Counted from the stretch's first letter, positions 1 through 12,768 are shown. The stretch is DNA of 64,000 nucleotides from Chrysemys picta bellii (GCF_011386835.1 NC_088792.1:110828421-110892420); one strand, 5' to 3'. The notes: generated by a model from the sequence alone, not told the origin. Translations and numbers: made by a program.

Positions 1-37
1 CCAATCATTTTAATTCCTCTAACAACAGTAATAGTAA

Positions 38-256
38 TAATACCTAGCTTTCATATAATACTTTTCATCTTTAGATCTGAAAGCACTTTACAAAGGAAAT
101 CAGTATCATTACACCTTTGTACAGATGTGGAAACTGAGGTACAGAGAGGTGACTGACTTGACCACGGTCACCCAGCAGGCCAGCGGCTGAGCTGATACTA
201 GGAACCTGGTCACCTGAGTCCCAGTCCAGTGTTCCATCAGCTAGGCAACACTGCAT
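38..256 (-). repeat. MIR-like SINE, antisense
   Basis: The stretch holds the reverse complement of the MIR/CORE-SINE signature: a block reading 'gtggaaactgaggtacagag' followed by a 'gaccacggtcacccagcaggcc' type block and a degraded tRNA-derived head near 240. The order of blocks matches an antisense copy. Divergence is high, so this is an old insertion. Edges are approximate. Confidence 0.7.
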
Positions 257-880
257 CCTAGAGTTACTGGATAGTTAAAACCTCTCTCCTCATTTAATTT
301 CCCATATATTCCCCGACTTCTCCCTTCATTTCCTTCCCATTCTCCATTTCACTTTGTCTCCCCACATTGTCCCACCATTTCAAAGCACAGTTATCAAACC
401 TACGATTACAGGGGCGGGGAACAGAGAGACACATACAATCCTTTTCCTCCCTCCTTCTCCATACTCTGAAGTATTTGGGGTTTAAATGCCATGAGGGATA
501 CCTGGGTGCTGAGCAACCTTTCCCTCAGCCCTACTGTTCTTTAGAGCTCTTTCCTCAAAGCAAAGCCAGTTTTTACCCCAAGCCTTACTTCACTCATCAA
601 GATTTGGTTCCGAGACCACATTTCACTGAAGTTCATGGAAATTTGCAGCACATCAAGGCTCAGTTTTGATTTTAGATAACCACTTAATAAATGATAAAAT
701 GTTCAGCTGCTCAGGGATATTATTCCATTTCAGTCTCATTAAACCTATCATCATATGCCTCCATTTAAGAAATTGCCAAAGACAGTATCTGTCAAGGCAG
801 CACATTTCTTAGATTTTTCAAATGAAAGAAATTGTCCACCACAGAATAAGTGACTGATTTCACTGACAAAGTTTATGAAC

Positions 881-983
881 CTGATTTCTCCTCTCACTTA
901 CACTGAAGTAAGTCTGGAGTAAGTCCGCTGGAATTAATGGAGTTACTCTGGTGTATAACTAGTGAGAGAGGAGAATCAGGCCC
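881..983. repeat. Short palindromic interspersed repeat, type A
   Basis: The two ends are near-perfect inverted arms: 'ctgatttctcctctcact' on the left and 'agtgagagaggagaatcagg' on the right. The centre holds 'taagtctggagtaagtccgctgg', another partly self-complementary block. Relatives of the same style lie at 6688-6775 and 7884-7975. It looks like a MITE-type palindrome; the superfamily cannot be told. Confidence 0.6.
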
Positions 984-2314
984 TCTATGCTACATATGCA
1001 GTATGCTCATATGGGTGTATTAAGTGTGTATGTTCAAATGTAATCCATAAGCAAATGTGAGCATGTCTTTGCAGTACAGTTTTTATTATAATGCCATATA
1101 TTCCTATGAGTGGTTTTCAACAATAGCCACAAATTAGAATTAAAGCTGGTCAAAATATTTTGGAAAAAATAAGATTCACCTGGCATATTTCCCTAAAACA
1201 GGAACCAGCTTTGAATGTTGCCATTTTTGAGGTTTAAGAAAGGTTGGTTCACTTTTTTAGTTTTCATCCTTTTTCATTTTCATTATATTCTACATGTCCA
1301 GCTTGTACCCAGAATTGGAAGAGGAGGTACCATAGGTCTATAAGAAAGGCTTTTTTTTCCTTGAGATATTTCGGTCTGAACTAGAACCAGAAAGCACTGA
1401 AATCTTAGGAACACAAATCAGATATCTTTGAGAGATTTCCAGCCCAATTATACTGACACAAAAGACTTAGAGACACTTCTTATGAAGTGTCAGGCTTTCA
1501 GGTACTTAACTGAACTTCCACAAAGTCATAGCTTCACCCCACCCTAATTTAAATTGGCAATTTCAAAATTCTTTAGTATTTACAATGCACATATGGTCAT
1601 TATGTTTCTACTCTCTTCCCTGGCTGGTTCTCGACATTGGTTATACTACAAGGCTATAGAAAAGAGGCCAAGATTTCCTTCCTAAGAAAGATATGAATTT
1701 ACTCCATTGATCTCATTGAAATATTAAGATGCTCATCACACAGGAACAAATTGTGCACTCAGTTTCACTGGTCTAAATATGGAGTAACTCTATAGAAATC
1801 AATAGTTATTTCAGACTTGCAGCCTGATCCAAAGCTCACTGAAGTCAATAGAAAGGCTCCCAAGTTGGCCCTCTACATGTTAATTTTATCCCACAACACT
1901 TCTATGTCAACATATTCAGGAAGCTTCAATCATCCTCCACCTGCCCATTCCAAACCCTGTATTCACTTTGAACCCTGGCAACAAGTCTTCTGGCCAATGA
2001 GCTCCTAGATAATTTATGAATGTGCACATCTCATCAGTGCCAAATCATTAATGCCCAGAGTCAGTCTACTGAAGAGAATGGAGTAACTCAGGTATGGATC
2101 AGGCTGGAAATGACTGGACTTACCTTTTGCAGTCATTTCTAGGTAGTCTCATGACTCAGCAAGTTTCATGGTTGTGAAATGTCAAAACAATGCTCTTTCA
2201 TACTAGAATATACAAACATTCAGTACTAAATAAATTAGCCTAGTACATTTCAAAATATTAGAAGCTAGCTAGTTTTTCCCACAAAACAATGCAAAAGTTA
2301 TTTTACATGGATAT
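984..2314. other. Non-coding stretch, no gene seen
   Basis: AT-rich sequence with no frame that resembles a protein. Degraded pieces of the palindromic repeat families can be seen at about 1745-1850 (including 'gcctgatccaaagctcactg') and 2045-2110. The rest looks unique. Confidence 0.5.
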
Positions 2315-3028
2315 TGTGACAAAGCTCTGTCCTTGTCTCCTTGGGTCTTGCATTTCCTGATGGATTTTGCTGGCCTTAGAGGCTCACTGTGACCCTCCCC
2401 TTACCCCTTCTCTCTTTAGAGACAAGGTCACAGTCTACTGATCCATTTTCATCATAAGCCAGTGAGGGAGGTGAGGAGAAGCTATCCTCCCTTGCACAGT
2501 CTCTGTTGTCTCCCAGTCTCAGTGATTAATCAGGGGCAAAGGGGGGGAGCCCAGGCCCGCCCTCTACTCCGGGCTCCAGCCCAGGGACCCTAATAGTATC
2601 AGATATGGTAGCTGACCTTTTAGGAACAGGACACATACAATTCCCTGGGCTACTTCCCCACAGCAGCCCCCACTTCCTCAAGCTACACTTCACCCTTACC
2701 TCGGGGTCTCCTTCCTTGTGCCTAGTATGGTATATACAGCTCAGTCTCTCCAACAGCGCAACTAATCACAGTTCCTGACATGCACGCCCACCTGACTAAC
2801 TGGGAGGCTTTTTAACAAGTTTCAGCCAGTCCCTGATTGGCTTCAGGTGTCCCAATCAACCTAGCAATCTCCACTGCCTTCTGGAAAGCTCTTAATTGGC
2901 CCCAGGTGTCTTAATTGACCTGGAGCAGTTGCCATTTACTTATCCTGGTACCAGGGATTTGTTTAACCAGGGGCTAATATATCTATCTCCATTACTTTTC
3001 TATAGCCATCTGGCCTTGCCCCGTCACA
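2315..3028 (-). mobile_element. Solo LTR, gypsy-like, copy 1
   Basis: A 714-bp unit with termini TGTGAC and GTCACA, flanked by the 4-bp direct repeat ATAT at 2311-2314 and 3029-3032. These are the marks of an LTR left by recombination between the two LTRs of one element. It shares its whole length with the unit at 48704-49382. A block around 2545-2600 ('ggctccagcccagggaccct') and 'gggctacttcc' at about 2647 resemble matching blocks in the LTRs of the large gypsy element at 53604-60313, in the same relative orientation; hence the minus strand. No internal coding domain remains. Confidence 0.85.
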
Positions 3029-3330
3029 ATATAAAAAACAAGCTAATGCATAGGAGCAAGATAATTTTTATCATGCAATCAACTTAGCTTGCAACACTCT
3101 CCTGCTGTATTTATTACTTCTCATCTAAACATACTTAACACGAGAAAGATCTAAAATTATTAGATGTAGCTGATTACATTATTTCAATCATGCTACTATG
3201 CAATTAAACAATAGGTGTTATAGTTATTATTATAATAATATAGCAACAATATGAAGTCTGAGATATATCTGTTGTTCAAAGCACAAAACCCATTATTGGA
3301 TTATTTTCTGGTTCTCCTGTGAGTATCATG

Positions 3331-3402
3331 GGTCTGATCCAAACTGTATTGAATTCAATGGAAAGATGGTCATTGACTTCCATGGGCTTTGGATCACGAC
3401 CC
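3331..3402. repeat. Short palindromic repeat, type B
   Basis: Inverted arms 'ggtctgatccaaac' and 'gggctttggatcacgacc' enclose a centre with 'attcaatgg' and 'cattgacttcc'. The same pattern occurs at 38169-38426 (interrupted by a MITE) and in degraded form near 1822 and 53429-53478. Confidence 0.65.
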
Positions 3403-4599
3403 ACATGAGGCTGATAGGATGGCAAAGCCTCCATCCACTCCAACAAGTTTTGGTAAAGTGCAAGGAAGAGATGTTGAGAGAATGGGGGTGGGGCGGGGAA
3501 GAGGAAGATGAGAATCCAAATAAAAGAGTTAGCAAAGAAAAAATATTCTGAGGAAAGGGAACAGGTGAAAGGAAGATAGAAAGAGAAAAATTAAAAATGT
3601 AAAAGCTAATTAAACATCCAATAGTAAAAACTACATTAAAAGAACATTAATGATGCAAAATAAAGTGCTCAAGAGTCAGGAAATGGCAAAATTAATGACT
3701 TATTAACTCCACCTTCTTTTAGACATAATTATAATGTGAGTGTCTTATTACATAGCCACAGAGTATTTTCAAATACTACTACTAATTTCAATTTTTTAAG
3801 TAAAAAACGTTACATACGCATTTATGGCATCTTGTAAGTAATGGGTGCTACCGTGCATATGGGAGGCAGGGTCACAATATTTCTCAGATTGTACCATGCA
3901 ACTATTTAATGAATCAATACTGATTTCTACAAATTGTTATTCTTCAAATAGTTTTCAAGTACTGATTATAGTGAACTGCTCACTTCAACCAGTTGTTATT
4001 CATTTGTATAATATGATTGGCCTTCCAAGTCATGTGGTATTGTTAATGCTCTGATTGGCTGACTAGCTTTTTAAATCAGGAGGAAAAAATCAATACCAAT
4101 TAATGACAACTATTTTTAACTTTCAGACTCCTGAATATTTTAATAATACACATCAGTCATTCAGTTACAAATAATGAATATGACCCCCCAACACAGACAC
4201 ATACACTTTTGTGAAATCCATATGGTGATTTTAGTCACAAATATGAGGATTTAATGTTTACTAATTGACCAATTCTTTTCAATGCAATGTGTTGACATTG
4301 TTTTGTGTATCTCTATCTTCCTTTCCTCCCATACTTACACTTCAAAATTTCCATTTGTCAACATTCCAACCTCGTCAACGCAACAAAGCTGTTAATATTA
4401 AGCCTCTAAGTAATCCCTTTCATTTATATGGGACAGTTCATGTGTCTAAAATTAAACATGTGCTTAAGTGCTTGGCTGGATCAGAGCCTTTATGACAGAG
4501 GTAACATTGATCAACTTTTTTACTTTTTAAATCAGCATCTGTAAACAGTTATCACCGTGGTATGGGATGTCTTCTATCTTTTTTTCCCTTTGTATTTAA
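3403..4599. other. Non-coding stretch, nothing identified
   Basis: AT-rich DNA. The small frames here have no recognisable domain and no codon bias, and no repeat structure was recognised. Confidence 0.5.
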
Positions 4600-4960
4600 A
4601 ACAGAAAATAATTAACTATGGTTATTTTGCAATATCCTTTGGCAAATGCTGACTTTTTCATGTTGATCGCCTTACTCTGGCAGGCAGCAACAAATGCCAC
4701 AAGCAGTATCATTTATTGGACTTTGACTTTCGGAGACAAAGTCTGGAGTTTGCAATTGCTGGAGGACTATTGGGACAATAATAAAATGAGTTTCACAAAA
4801 TGGCCATACGAGCATTGCTGTGTGAATGTGCTTCTGCTTTCCACAGATATCATTTAGAAATGAACGCACTCACCTGAATATTCATGAATAAGCAAATAAA
4901 AAGGGTTGTGATTATCAGCCAAGTGAATCATCAGATTTTTCTTTGCAAAAATATTTGTTT
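4600..4960. other. Candidate conserved non-coding element (inference only)
   Basis: Unlike its neighbours this stretch has balanced composition, no repeat features, and several homeodomain- and POU-like words ('attcatgaataagcaaata' near 4880). An open frame of 79 codons on the plus strand has no protein-like character. Conservation cannot be seen from one sequence, so the call rests on texture alone. Confidence 0.2.
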
Positions 4961-6303
4961 AATATATAATTAAACACACACGTACGCTGTATTCACCAAA
5001 ACCTAGTCCAGACACTGTGATGGCCACTTTAAGAATCCATGTAATTATACCAATAAATAATATTACAAAACAAAAAAAGAAGATGCTGAAAATTCTACCC
5101 ACCCATCAAAAAGAACAATAGTGTGGCTATTAGATAATGAATGTCTAGAAAAGATGCAGTAAGGAGATCAGAAAAAAACCAAACACTTTTATGCACCAGC
5201 ACAAGGTTGCAATATCCACAATATATTGTGTGTCTTGTTTGTATTTTCTTTATAAAACATTTTTGAATGCTGTTAAGAATAGTTTTATAGAAAAGACTAG
5301 ATATAATAAAGCTTTCAGTTTAGTTCATTATAGTTAATTAAGATGACCAAACTAACAGTGTTTATGTGAAAAAGACATTATTAAATGCAATGGTCCAGGA
5401 CAAAAGATTAATTGACCCAACATAAAGTGGTCTTTTTCTGTACTGAAAAAGGGCTTCAGAGAAGTCAAATGAAATTAACAGCACGCACAAAACTACATTT
5501 TCATAATGCTAAGGTGGTGTGGTGACCTTAAGATTTCTCATCAATGAATAGACTAGCCCATGTCATTAATAAGAACAAATATACCTTCTTTCCCATCTTG
5601 CAAAATACTCAAAGTTTCAGTCTTTGCTTGCATTATTTCTTAGAGAAGCAGCCCTTATGTCCTGAATAGAAAAGAAATGGGACAACAAACCTTTAAAGCA
5701 ACAGAGAAAAACATCCTTATTTGACCCGTTGATTTGTGTCCTGTCAAGATGAATTCTATCAATCCCATTATGCTGCTGTCACATCACATACTACATGACA
5801 TCCCTTAACCTAAAATGAATTAACTTGATATTGTGATAGGCAATGCAGTTCTGTGCAGATCATTTTTAATCCGCCTAAAGCTGTTGCAGCAGATGAACAT
5901 AAACTGAACCCTGCAGTCTTTACTCAGACAAAACTATCATAGAGTTCATTGGAAGTTTTGCCTAAGTAAAGACTGAAGATTTGACCTTTAGTGCTGGATT
6001 GACAGACTTGTAGACTGGAGTCATCTATTTATCCCCAGAATGAGGACAGCATAAGCAATGGCAGTGCAAGCTTCCCCACGCTGTCCTGAAGGGACTATCT
6101 CTAAGGATCAAAGAGTAATTCAGATCTTGTCCTCTTTGCTGAGACTGGCAGGGAGTGTGCTATTTATGTTGTAAACATCTGTCCCCTAGGAACTAGACTG
6201 AGAACACAAACTCATTTCATGATATCACATTGACTATCCATCACTTGGTATTTTCTTTTATTCAGCACCAATCTGAACAGGATTAGAAAAAACCCCTAAG
6301 GCT
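4961..6303. other. Non-coding stretch with one palindromic repeat
   Basis: Mostly unique AT-rich sequence. At about 5914-5985 lies a palindrome: 'gtctttactcagacaaaact' on the left and 'agttttgcctaagtaaagac' on the right around 'gagttcattgg'. It is a third short palindromic family (type C). No gene was found. Confidence 0.5.
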
Positions 6304-6640
6304 ATGCCTACCCTACAAGCCAGAGGTGTGATTCCCCTGCTTGTGTACACATACTCACACTAGCACTCCTCGAGCTAGCATGAATATAAATAGAATAGAT
6401 GCAGTAGTATAGGTAGCAGCAGCAGAAACATGGTTTAGCTGTTCCAAAGGACAAATCACTTGAAACTGGTGGGTACATACTGAGCACACCTAAGCCACTA
6501 CCAGTGCTATCGCGGCTACACTGCTATTTATACTCATGGCAGCTCAATGAGAGCTAGTGTGCATTTGTGTACACCAGTGGCGGAGGGTGGTGGTGGGGAT
6601 TAAAACCTCTAGCTCGTAATGAATACATAGCTTAAGAGTT
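6304..6640. mobile_element. Degraded DNA-transposon MITE
   Basis: The left end ('ggctatgcctaccctacaag') and right end ('agctcgtaatgaatacatag') are degenerate inverted repeats of the 'tgtctacac' terminal type that recurs in this window. The interior has no coding capacity. Superfamily (hAT or Harbinger derived) is uncertain. Confidence 0.5.
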
Positions 6641-6687
6641 GCAAGGTTCTATATCTTATTGCCAGTCAAGTTACCATGAGGAGATAT

Positions 6688-6775
6688 TGGGCCAGGTGTA
6701 AATTGAGCTGGTGTAAATTGCTGTTGCTCCTTTGATAGAGCTATATCAATTCATGCCAGCTGAGAGTCTGACCCA
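6688..6775. repeat. Short palindromic repeat, type A relative
   Basis: Inverted arms 'ccaggtgtaaattgagctgg' and 'gccagctgagagtctgacc', with a 'gagctatatcaattcatgcc' centre, give a loosely palindromic unit of about 90 bp. Confidence 0.5.
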
Positions 6776-7439
6776 TTGACTGAATCACTTATCTCAAATA
6801 ATGAACACGTTATTTATTTCATAAAAGATTAGGGTTTGCTACTCACAGAGCTTCACAGTCATTCCAGTGCTGGCACATTATACGTTTTTGTGGCAGGAGC
6901 CATCTTTCTGTAATATGTTTGTGTACCGCCCATCACAATGTGATACTGGTCCATGACTGGAGCATTGAAGCACTACTGCAAGATAGATAATTAAATCACA
7001 TCCCTTTATCCACAAATTACTTAGTAGCCATGATTTGGCAATGGATTTATTTTGGGATTTCCATATAGATCTTTACTATGTAGTTATTCCATTCCTACAA
7101 CAAGAAAACCAACAGATACTAAACAATCTTCTAGGACCTATGTTGGGCTTTGCACAGCATGGATCTCCATATTATTTCAAACCATCAGGTAGGCTTGTGA
7201 CTTCCTCTTCCAAAGGTTAATGTAGACTGCTCAAAAGACAGAGTTGAGCACAATCAAAATTATAATTATAATTCATCCCAGGCACAATTAAACCAGACAG
7301 TTTCAGTCTATGCATCTACCAGACTTTTTTCACCCTGCTAAATTATCTTATTTTGAGTTCTATCTTTCTCTACATTGAATAATTCTGTAATTTATATACA
7401 GTACTTACCAAAACAGAAACCTGTGAGCTCTTTAGTGAA

Positions 7440-7555
7440 TGACATTAACAGGCTTCACCGGGTGAAATTATATGGGCTGTGTCACACAGGAGATTAGACA
7501 AGATAATCATAATGGCCCCTTCTGGCATTAAAATTATTGGTAAACCTGAATCTAA
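7440..7555 (+). mobile_element. CR1 LINE 3' end fragment
   Basis: The block 'ggagattagacaagataatc' followed by 'ataatggccccttctggcat' matches the same position near the 3' end of the long CR1 copy in this window (15655-15715). Only the extreme 3' end is present, as expected for 5'-truncated CR1 insertions. Confidence 0.7.
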
Positions 7556-7883
7556 GCAGAATATGAACTTCATTTATGGCTCATGGATGGAAAACTAAAC
7601 TGCCTGTCACTTTATATGTTATTCCAGGATAAATTTGTTCAGATCCTATTTCTAATGTACCACTGAAATATGTTAAAACAACAACACTCAAAGGAAAGCT
7701 TGAACAATTGCGTTATAAGGACTTCAGTTATGTGCATAACATTCCCAGTGGACTAATCATGCTCAAAGTGATACACCTGCTGGATTAGGGCCAAGATTCT
7801 CTGCAAGAATTCCTATCAGTATCAGGAAACTTGGTTAACTTTTCCTGGGGTAAGATTCTGATTACATGCAGCACAATAGCGGG

Positions 7884-7975
7884 AAAGCCAGATCCCCAGC
7901 TGAAGTAAACCGGCATAGCTTTATTAACTTCAGTAGATCTACATCCATTCGTGTAAACTGAGAATCTAGCCCTGA
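7884..7975. repeat. Short palindromic repeat, type A relative
   Basis: Arms 'agccagatccccagctg' and 'tgagaatctagccct' flank a centre with 'aaccggcatagc' and 'acttcagtagatc'. The palindrome is degraded. Confidence 0.45.
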
Positions 7976-8399
7976 GTCGCCAACATCCTTGCTTCCTACT
8001 GTCACATATGTTAGGGAAGGAGCCACAGACTAAGAGAAAGCACACTGAAGAGGCATTCACAAGTTTATGAAGCTGGGGAAGAAGTATGCAAGAAATTCAT
8101 GAACTCTCTCAAAGACTGAACCTTCATGGTAAAACCCAATCTCAATTTTCCTTATGATCTAGTACCCATATTTCTGCTTACCATTTATTAATAGCTAATA
8201 TCTCACTAATGATACTGATTTCACACACACAAAAACCACTTTAAACACTTCAGTGATGCAATGAGCTCCCACTCTTTTTTTTTTTCACAATAGCTGTTAA
8301 TGCCTTTGTTTGTCCTGTTCTTCAGTGGATTTGATCAGTGATCTCACTTCTTACTGACTACTATTGCATTGATCTTACCTTTGCAGAAGCGATGCTAAG

Positions 8400-8600
8400 A
8401 AAATCAGGAGTATCTATTGCTTCATGCTTCACAATCCCCAAATGAAGTAGGAAAATTATTCCTATTTACAGATGGGAGAAACTGAATTTGAGTTGCTGAC
8501 AATAGGTTGCCCACAGGAAGTCCTGGCAGAAGAAGGGAATTAACCCAGATCTCCTGGCACCCAGGTCTATGCTTCAACCAGAAGGCTACCTTTATTTTTT
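8400..8600 (-). repeat. MIR-like SINE, antisense
   Basis: Contains 'tttacagatgggagaaactg' and, downstream, 'ggttgcccacaggaagtcc' and 'cccaggtctatgcttcaacc', in the block order of an antisense MIR. Old and diverged. Confidence 0.6.
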
Positions 8601-9236
8601 TAAAAACTGATGATGCTTCATAATATAGATGCTTCTAAATATTATTTTATTTTTTCAATTAGTATTCAGTAAAAAGAGGCCTGTCCTTATTTACTGCCAA
8701 TTCATCTCTAATCAAGGCACAGTAATTGGAAAGTGATAATGGAACTGATATATTACTAAGTAATTGGCTGACTCTGCATGGTTTTAAAACTGGCTTTGAA
8801 AAGGAAAAAAATATATAAGCACAGTATCTAAAACATTTTGTGTGGTTTAACTTGTCACTAGTATTTAGGACAATATTGTTCCCAATTTGGAATTACAGTG
8901 AAACAATTTATTGAAGTGCCAGTTGGCTCCCATAAGGTAAATATGACCAGCACATAATAATTAGGGTAGCAGTAGCAGCATCACTGCAGTTTATTTACGC
9001 CTTAAGAGAACCATTAAGGATAATCTAGTGATAGTTTTTAATTTATTTTTGTGTGTGCTGATTATCTGCGTATGCAGTTATAACTCTTTTGCTGCCAACA
9101 AGTTGCCCCTGTGAGTAAGACATTTACAACAAAGAGGACATCGCTGTGAAGGGGAAAAAACTTTTTAATATACGGTTTGTTCACATTCTACAGGGAATGC
9201 ACATATGTTTAAGAAGAGAGGGGGAGAGTGATGCAG
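8601..9236. other. Non-coding stretch, nothing identified
   Basis: AT-rich, apparently unique. No frame or repeat was recognised. Confidence 0.5.
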
Positions 9237-10960
9237 ACAGTTAAAGACCCGTTAGTCTGATCTCAAAATAAATTGTGGAAAAAAGAATAATTACATTCAT
9301 GGAAGTAAAGGGGATGTAACGCAACATGGGTTTACGAAAGGTAGATCATGGCAGATTAATCTGATTTCCTTCTTTGGAAAATAACTAATTTGTTAGATGG
9401 GGAAGTGCAGTAGATCTAATATAGTTGGATTTCAGGAAAGAATTTGACACGGTACCACATGGGAAACTAGTTAGATTGGGGGAGATGGTGAATTGTAAGG
9501 TAGATAAAGAACCAGCTAAAGGGAGAAGGCAATGGGTTGTGCTGAAAGGTGAGTTTTTGTACTGGAAGGAGGATGCTAGTGGAGTTCTTTAGGACCCATC
9601 TTATTCAATATTTTTATTAATGACGTTGGCACAAAAATTAGGAGTGTGCTAATGAAGTTTCCTGATGATACAAAGTTGGGAGACATTGTCAATACAGAGG
9701 AGAATCAGCATATTATACTGAAAGAACTAGATGACCTTGAAGACAGGAGTGATAGAAATGGGAGGAAATTCAATAGCACAAAGTGCAAGGTCATATACTT
9801 AGGGTCCAATAAGAATTTCTCATTCAAGCTGGGGCTTATCAGTTGGAAGTTACAAGAGAGAAGATAAGATCAGAAGAGAAGAGAGAGCTGGGTGTATGGG
9901 TCAATCACAGGATGACTATAAGCCACCACTGTGATGCAGCTGTGAAATAGTCAAATATAGTACTAGAATGTATTTCTAGTAGAGAGAGAGAAGTTTTGAG
10001 ACCACTGTACAAGACCCTAGTATACTGTGTACAATTCTGGTCACCCATGTTCAAGAAAGATTAATTTTAACTGGAATGGGTGCACCGAAGAGCTACTAGG
10101 ATGATCAGGGGACTGGAGGGCCTATGTCTGAAAGGAAATTGGAAAAGCTTCGCTTACTTAGTCTAGTAAAAAGAAGGCTGAAAGGGGATATGATTGTTCT
10201 CTATAAATATATTAGGGAGGTAAATAGCAGGGAAAGAGAAGAGCTATTTAAGCTAAACAACAATGTTGGTACAAGAACAAATGGATATGAACTGGTCATT
10301 AACAAATTCTGGCTGGAAATTAGACGTTTCTAAACATCAGAGGTTGTGGAACAGCCTCCCAATGCCTTACGTTACTAAAAGTTCAAGCTTCAGGATTTTA
10401 ACTGGCCAACAGAAGAGGTCAGGAAGGGATTTCCCTCCACGCAGTGTTTTTTTCTTTAAAATCTCCTACCTCTGAGGCATCAAGGATGGCCATGGGACAT
10501 TGGATAGGAGGGCCAGGGCTCTGAAGTGTCACTGAGCTCTCTCTCTCTCTCTCTCAAGTCCTTGGCTGGCTGGCTCTTCCTTACATGCTCAGGGTCTAAC
10601 TAATCACTGTATGTGGGGCCAGGAAGGAATTTTCCCTCAGGTCTGATTGGCAATGACCTGGGGTAGGAGGGGAGAGAGATTCCCATCATCTTCAGCATGT
10701 GAATGTGGGTCACTTGCCAGGATTATATCTCACTTAATTGTTACCCTGCCATCGTGGAGACCTCCGACAATGGTGCACCTCAGTCTTTCCCATTCTCTGC
10801 CTGTGCCATATAGTCTAGTCTCCTGTGGGCTGCAATACTTTGGTCTAATTTTGGTTGTTGGGTTTAGTGTGCTGGTGGTCTGTGATATACAGAAAATAAG
10901 ATCAGACTACATTGTGGTCCTTCTAGCCTTACCCTCTTTGAAAGGGAAGAGGGTGAGGGA
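9237..10960 (+). mobile_element. CR1 LINE, 5'-truncated, decayed
   Basis: The order of blocks follows the long CR1 copy at 12538-15719: an RT region near 9330 ('ggtttacgaaaggtagatc', compare 'ttttacaaaaggtagatcg' at 14140), the RT catalytic motif region at about 9658, then the C-terminal ORF2 region ('aagggctgaaaggggatatg' type block near 10175), and a CR1 3' end at about 10900. Many stops and frameshifts are present, so it is clearly older than the 12.5-kb copy. The 5' part of the element is missing. Confidence 0.85.
9646..9867 (+). pseudogene. CR1 ORF2 reverse transcriptase fragment
   Basis: A 73-codon open stretch inside the older CR1 copy, reading KFPDDTKLGDIVNTEENQ near its start. This is the RT motif C region; the family motif F-A-D-D here reads FPDD. 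It continues into a block with CKVIYLGS, the palm/thumb border. It ends in a stop shortly after. In life it would belong to a protein that nicks target DNA and copies the CR1 RNA in place. The copy is dead. Confidence 0.8.
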
Positions 10961-11029
10961 TGGTAAATGCATTGAGAAATGACCCATACATGAAAAAAAA
11001 AAATCTTAAAATCTTATAGTGCTTCAGAA

Positions 11030-11290
11030 GATTTACAGAGATGGGTGGAAAACAGTAATTCCATTTCACAGAAAATGTTGAGATTTCAAAGTTTGACTTT
11101 GTTCTGATTCAAAACTAAAACCAAAATTTAAAAAAAAAACCTATTCTCAAAAAAGAAATCCCTTTGAAAACATCAAAAAGTCCATTTCCATAATTTCAAC
11201 ACGTCATGTTGAAATCTTGAAACAAAATGTTTTGATCTTTTCTGGAACAGCAAATCCTGTAATGGCAATTTTAGTTGGAATTTTCACTGC
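11030..11290. repeat. A/T-rich interspersed repeat ('ttttc/gaaaa' family)
   Basis: Rich in short complementary words such as 'gaaaatgttgag', 'tttcaacacgtc' and 'aaacaaaatgttttgatc'. Similar texture recurs at 15985-16270, 23410-23680 with 24837-24885, 30330-30500 and 37535-37680. It appears to be one dispersed, partly palindromic family. Confidence 0.45.
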
Positions 11291-12537
11291 ATCATTTAAC
11301 CAGGAGACAGAAGGGTAAGAGGACGGTGGTTAGGAGTACCAGTGACGGACATAAAAAAAATAAATTAATAAAAAACTCCAAATGACAGATAAGGTGGCAG
11401 AGGCTCAATGTGGGACTAAATGTGGAGGGCACGGGGGAAGCAGCAAGAGAAGGGAGCCCCTTGCCACTCCATGAGGAGATAGTCCCGGACATGGGAGCCC
11501 TTTGCCCTGGTGGCAGGGCAGCCAAATGTGGCTGTCTACCACCACTGTGAAGTGCCATGTGCACAGAGGGAGGGAGTCTTAGAGCCAGGCAGTAGCAGGT
11601 GACCAAGCTGCTCTCCTCAATAGTTAAAAAGAGGGAGGAGCTGCAGGTTCACACCAAGGTGTGAGCAGGAACAAGGGGGAGGAGGGAGCCACAGCCCAGG
11701 AAAGGGCCACCTACCCTGTGGCTTCTACAAAGAAACCACTGACTGACCCTCTGTAACCACAGCTGGCAAATGGCACAGTCCCCAGTATCAACTATGAAAT
11801 GTTTCCAAACACAGGAATATGTCTGTTTTATTCATTTTCCAGGACATGGTTGGGGGACAGAGCTAGTGATGGTGGCTGCTGAGAGAAATGCACCATAGGA
11901 GAGCACTGTCTTCAACCCCAGTGGGTGAAGTGAGGTGGAAGCAGTGAGCAGTCTCCCACCTGGGACCTGTGATCAACCATCACATCCTTTCCAGCACTGA
12001 AGTAGTAGTGGAACAAAGTTTTGCAGGGAGCTGATATTTTCTGGGCAGCACTTGCTGGGGTCAGTGTCTGGCTCAGAAGCAAGATCACTGATGTGATAAA
12101 GAAGTAATTGGAGCTGGGCTACCCTCCTTCTCCTGTGCTTTATCATCACCTCCTGCATCCTAAGTGGTCAACTGTGTCCCAGGGAAATAGTCGGTACTAG
12201 AAGATCTGTCTGCCTCACACAAAATAGATGCTGCTCTCTCCTGTTCTTTATGAAATTCTGGTTGCTCTCCTCACTTCCTGCCATTCATGCTGCAGAGCTT
12301 TCAGAATCATTTCTCCACTAAGCAAGACAAAGGTGGTCTCTTTTTCCCCACCCCAAACTGTTCCATGCTCATTCAGAGCAGCCTTGATTGTTCCACGAAT
12401 ACAGCTCCAAGACAAGGGCTATGATAGGGATGATAGATATTTGTTGCTGCTTATAACTAGGAGTATCATCATAACTCTCTCTCTCTCTCTGTCAGGCAAC
12501 CGCTGCTTTCAAGTCCCTCTTTGTCTTGCATAATGTT
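11291..12537. other. Non-coding stretch upstream of CR1
   Basis: Contains moderately GC-rich sequence (11400-11950) and a (TC)n run at about 12474-12492. It does not resemble CR1 ORF1. Minus-strand frames (for example 11973-12158, 61 codons) have no recognised domain. No host exon was identified. Confidence 0.45.
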
Positions 12538-12768
12538 TGTACACCAATGCGAGGAGTCTAGGGAACAAAATGGAGGAACTTGAGTTACTGGTGCAGGAAG
12601 TGAAACCAGATATTATAGGGATAACAGAAACATGGTGGAATAGTAGTCATGACTAGAGTAGGGGTATTGAAGGGTATGTGCTGTTTAGGAAAGACAGAAA
12701 TAAAGGCAAAGGTGGTGGAGTAGCATTGTATATCAATGATGAGGTAGACTGTAAAGAAATAAGAAGGG

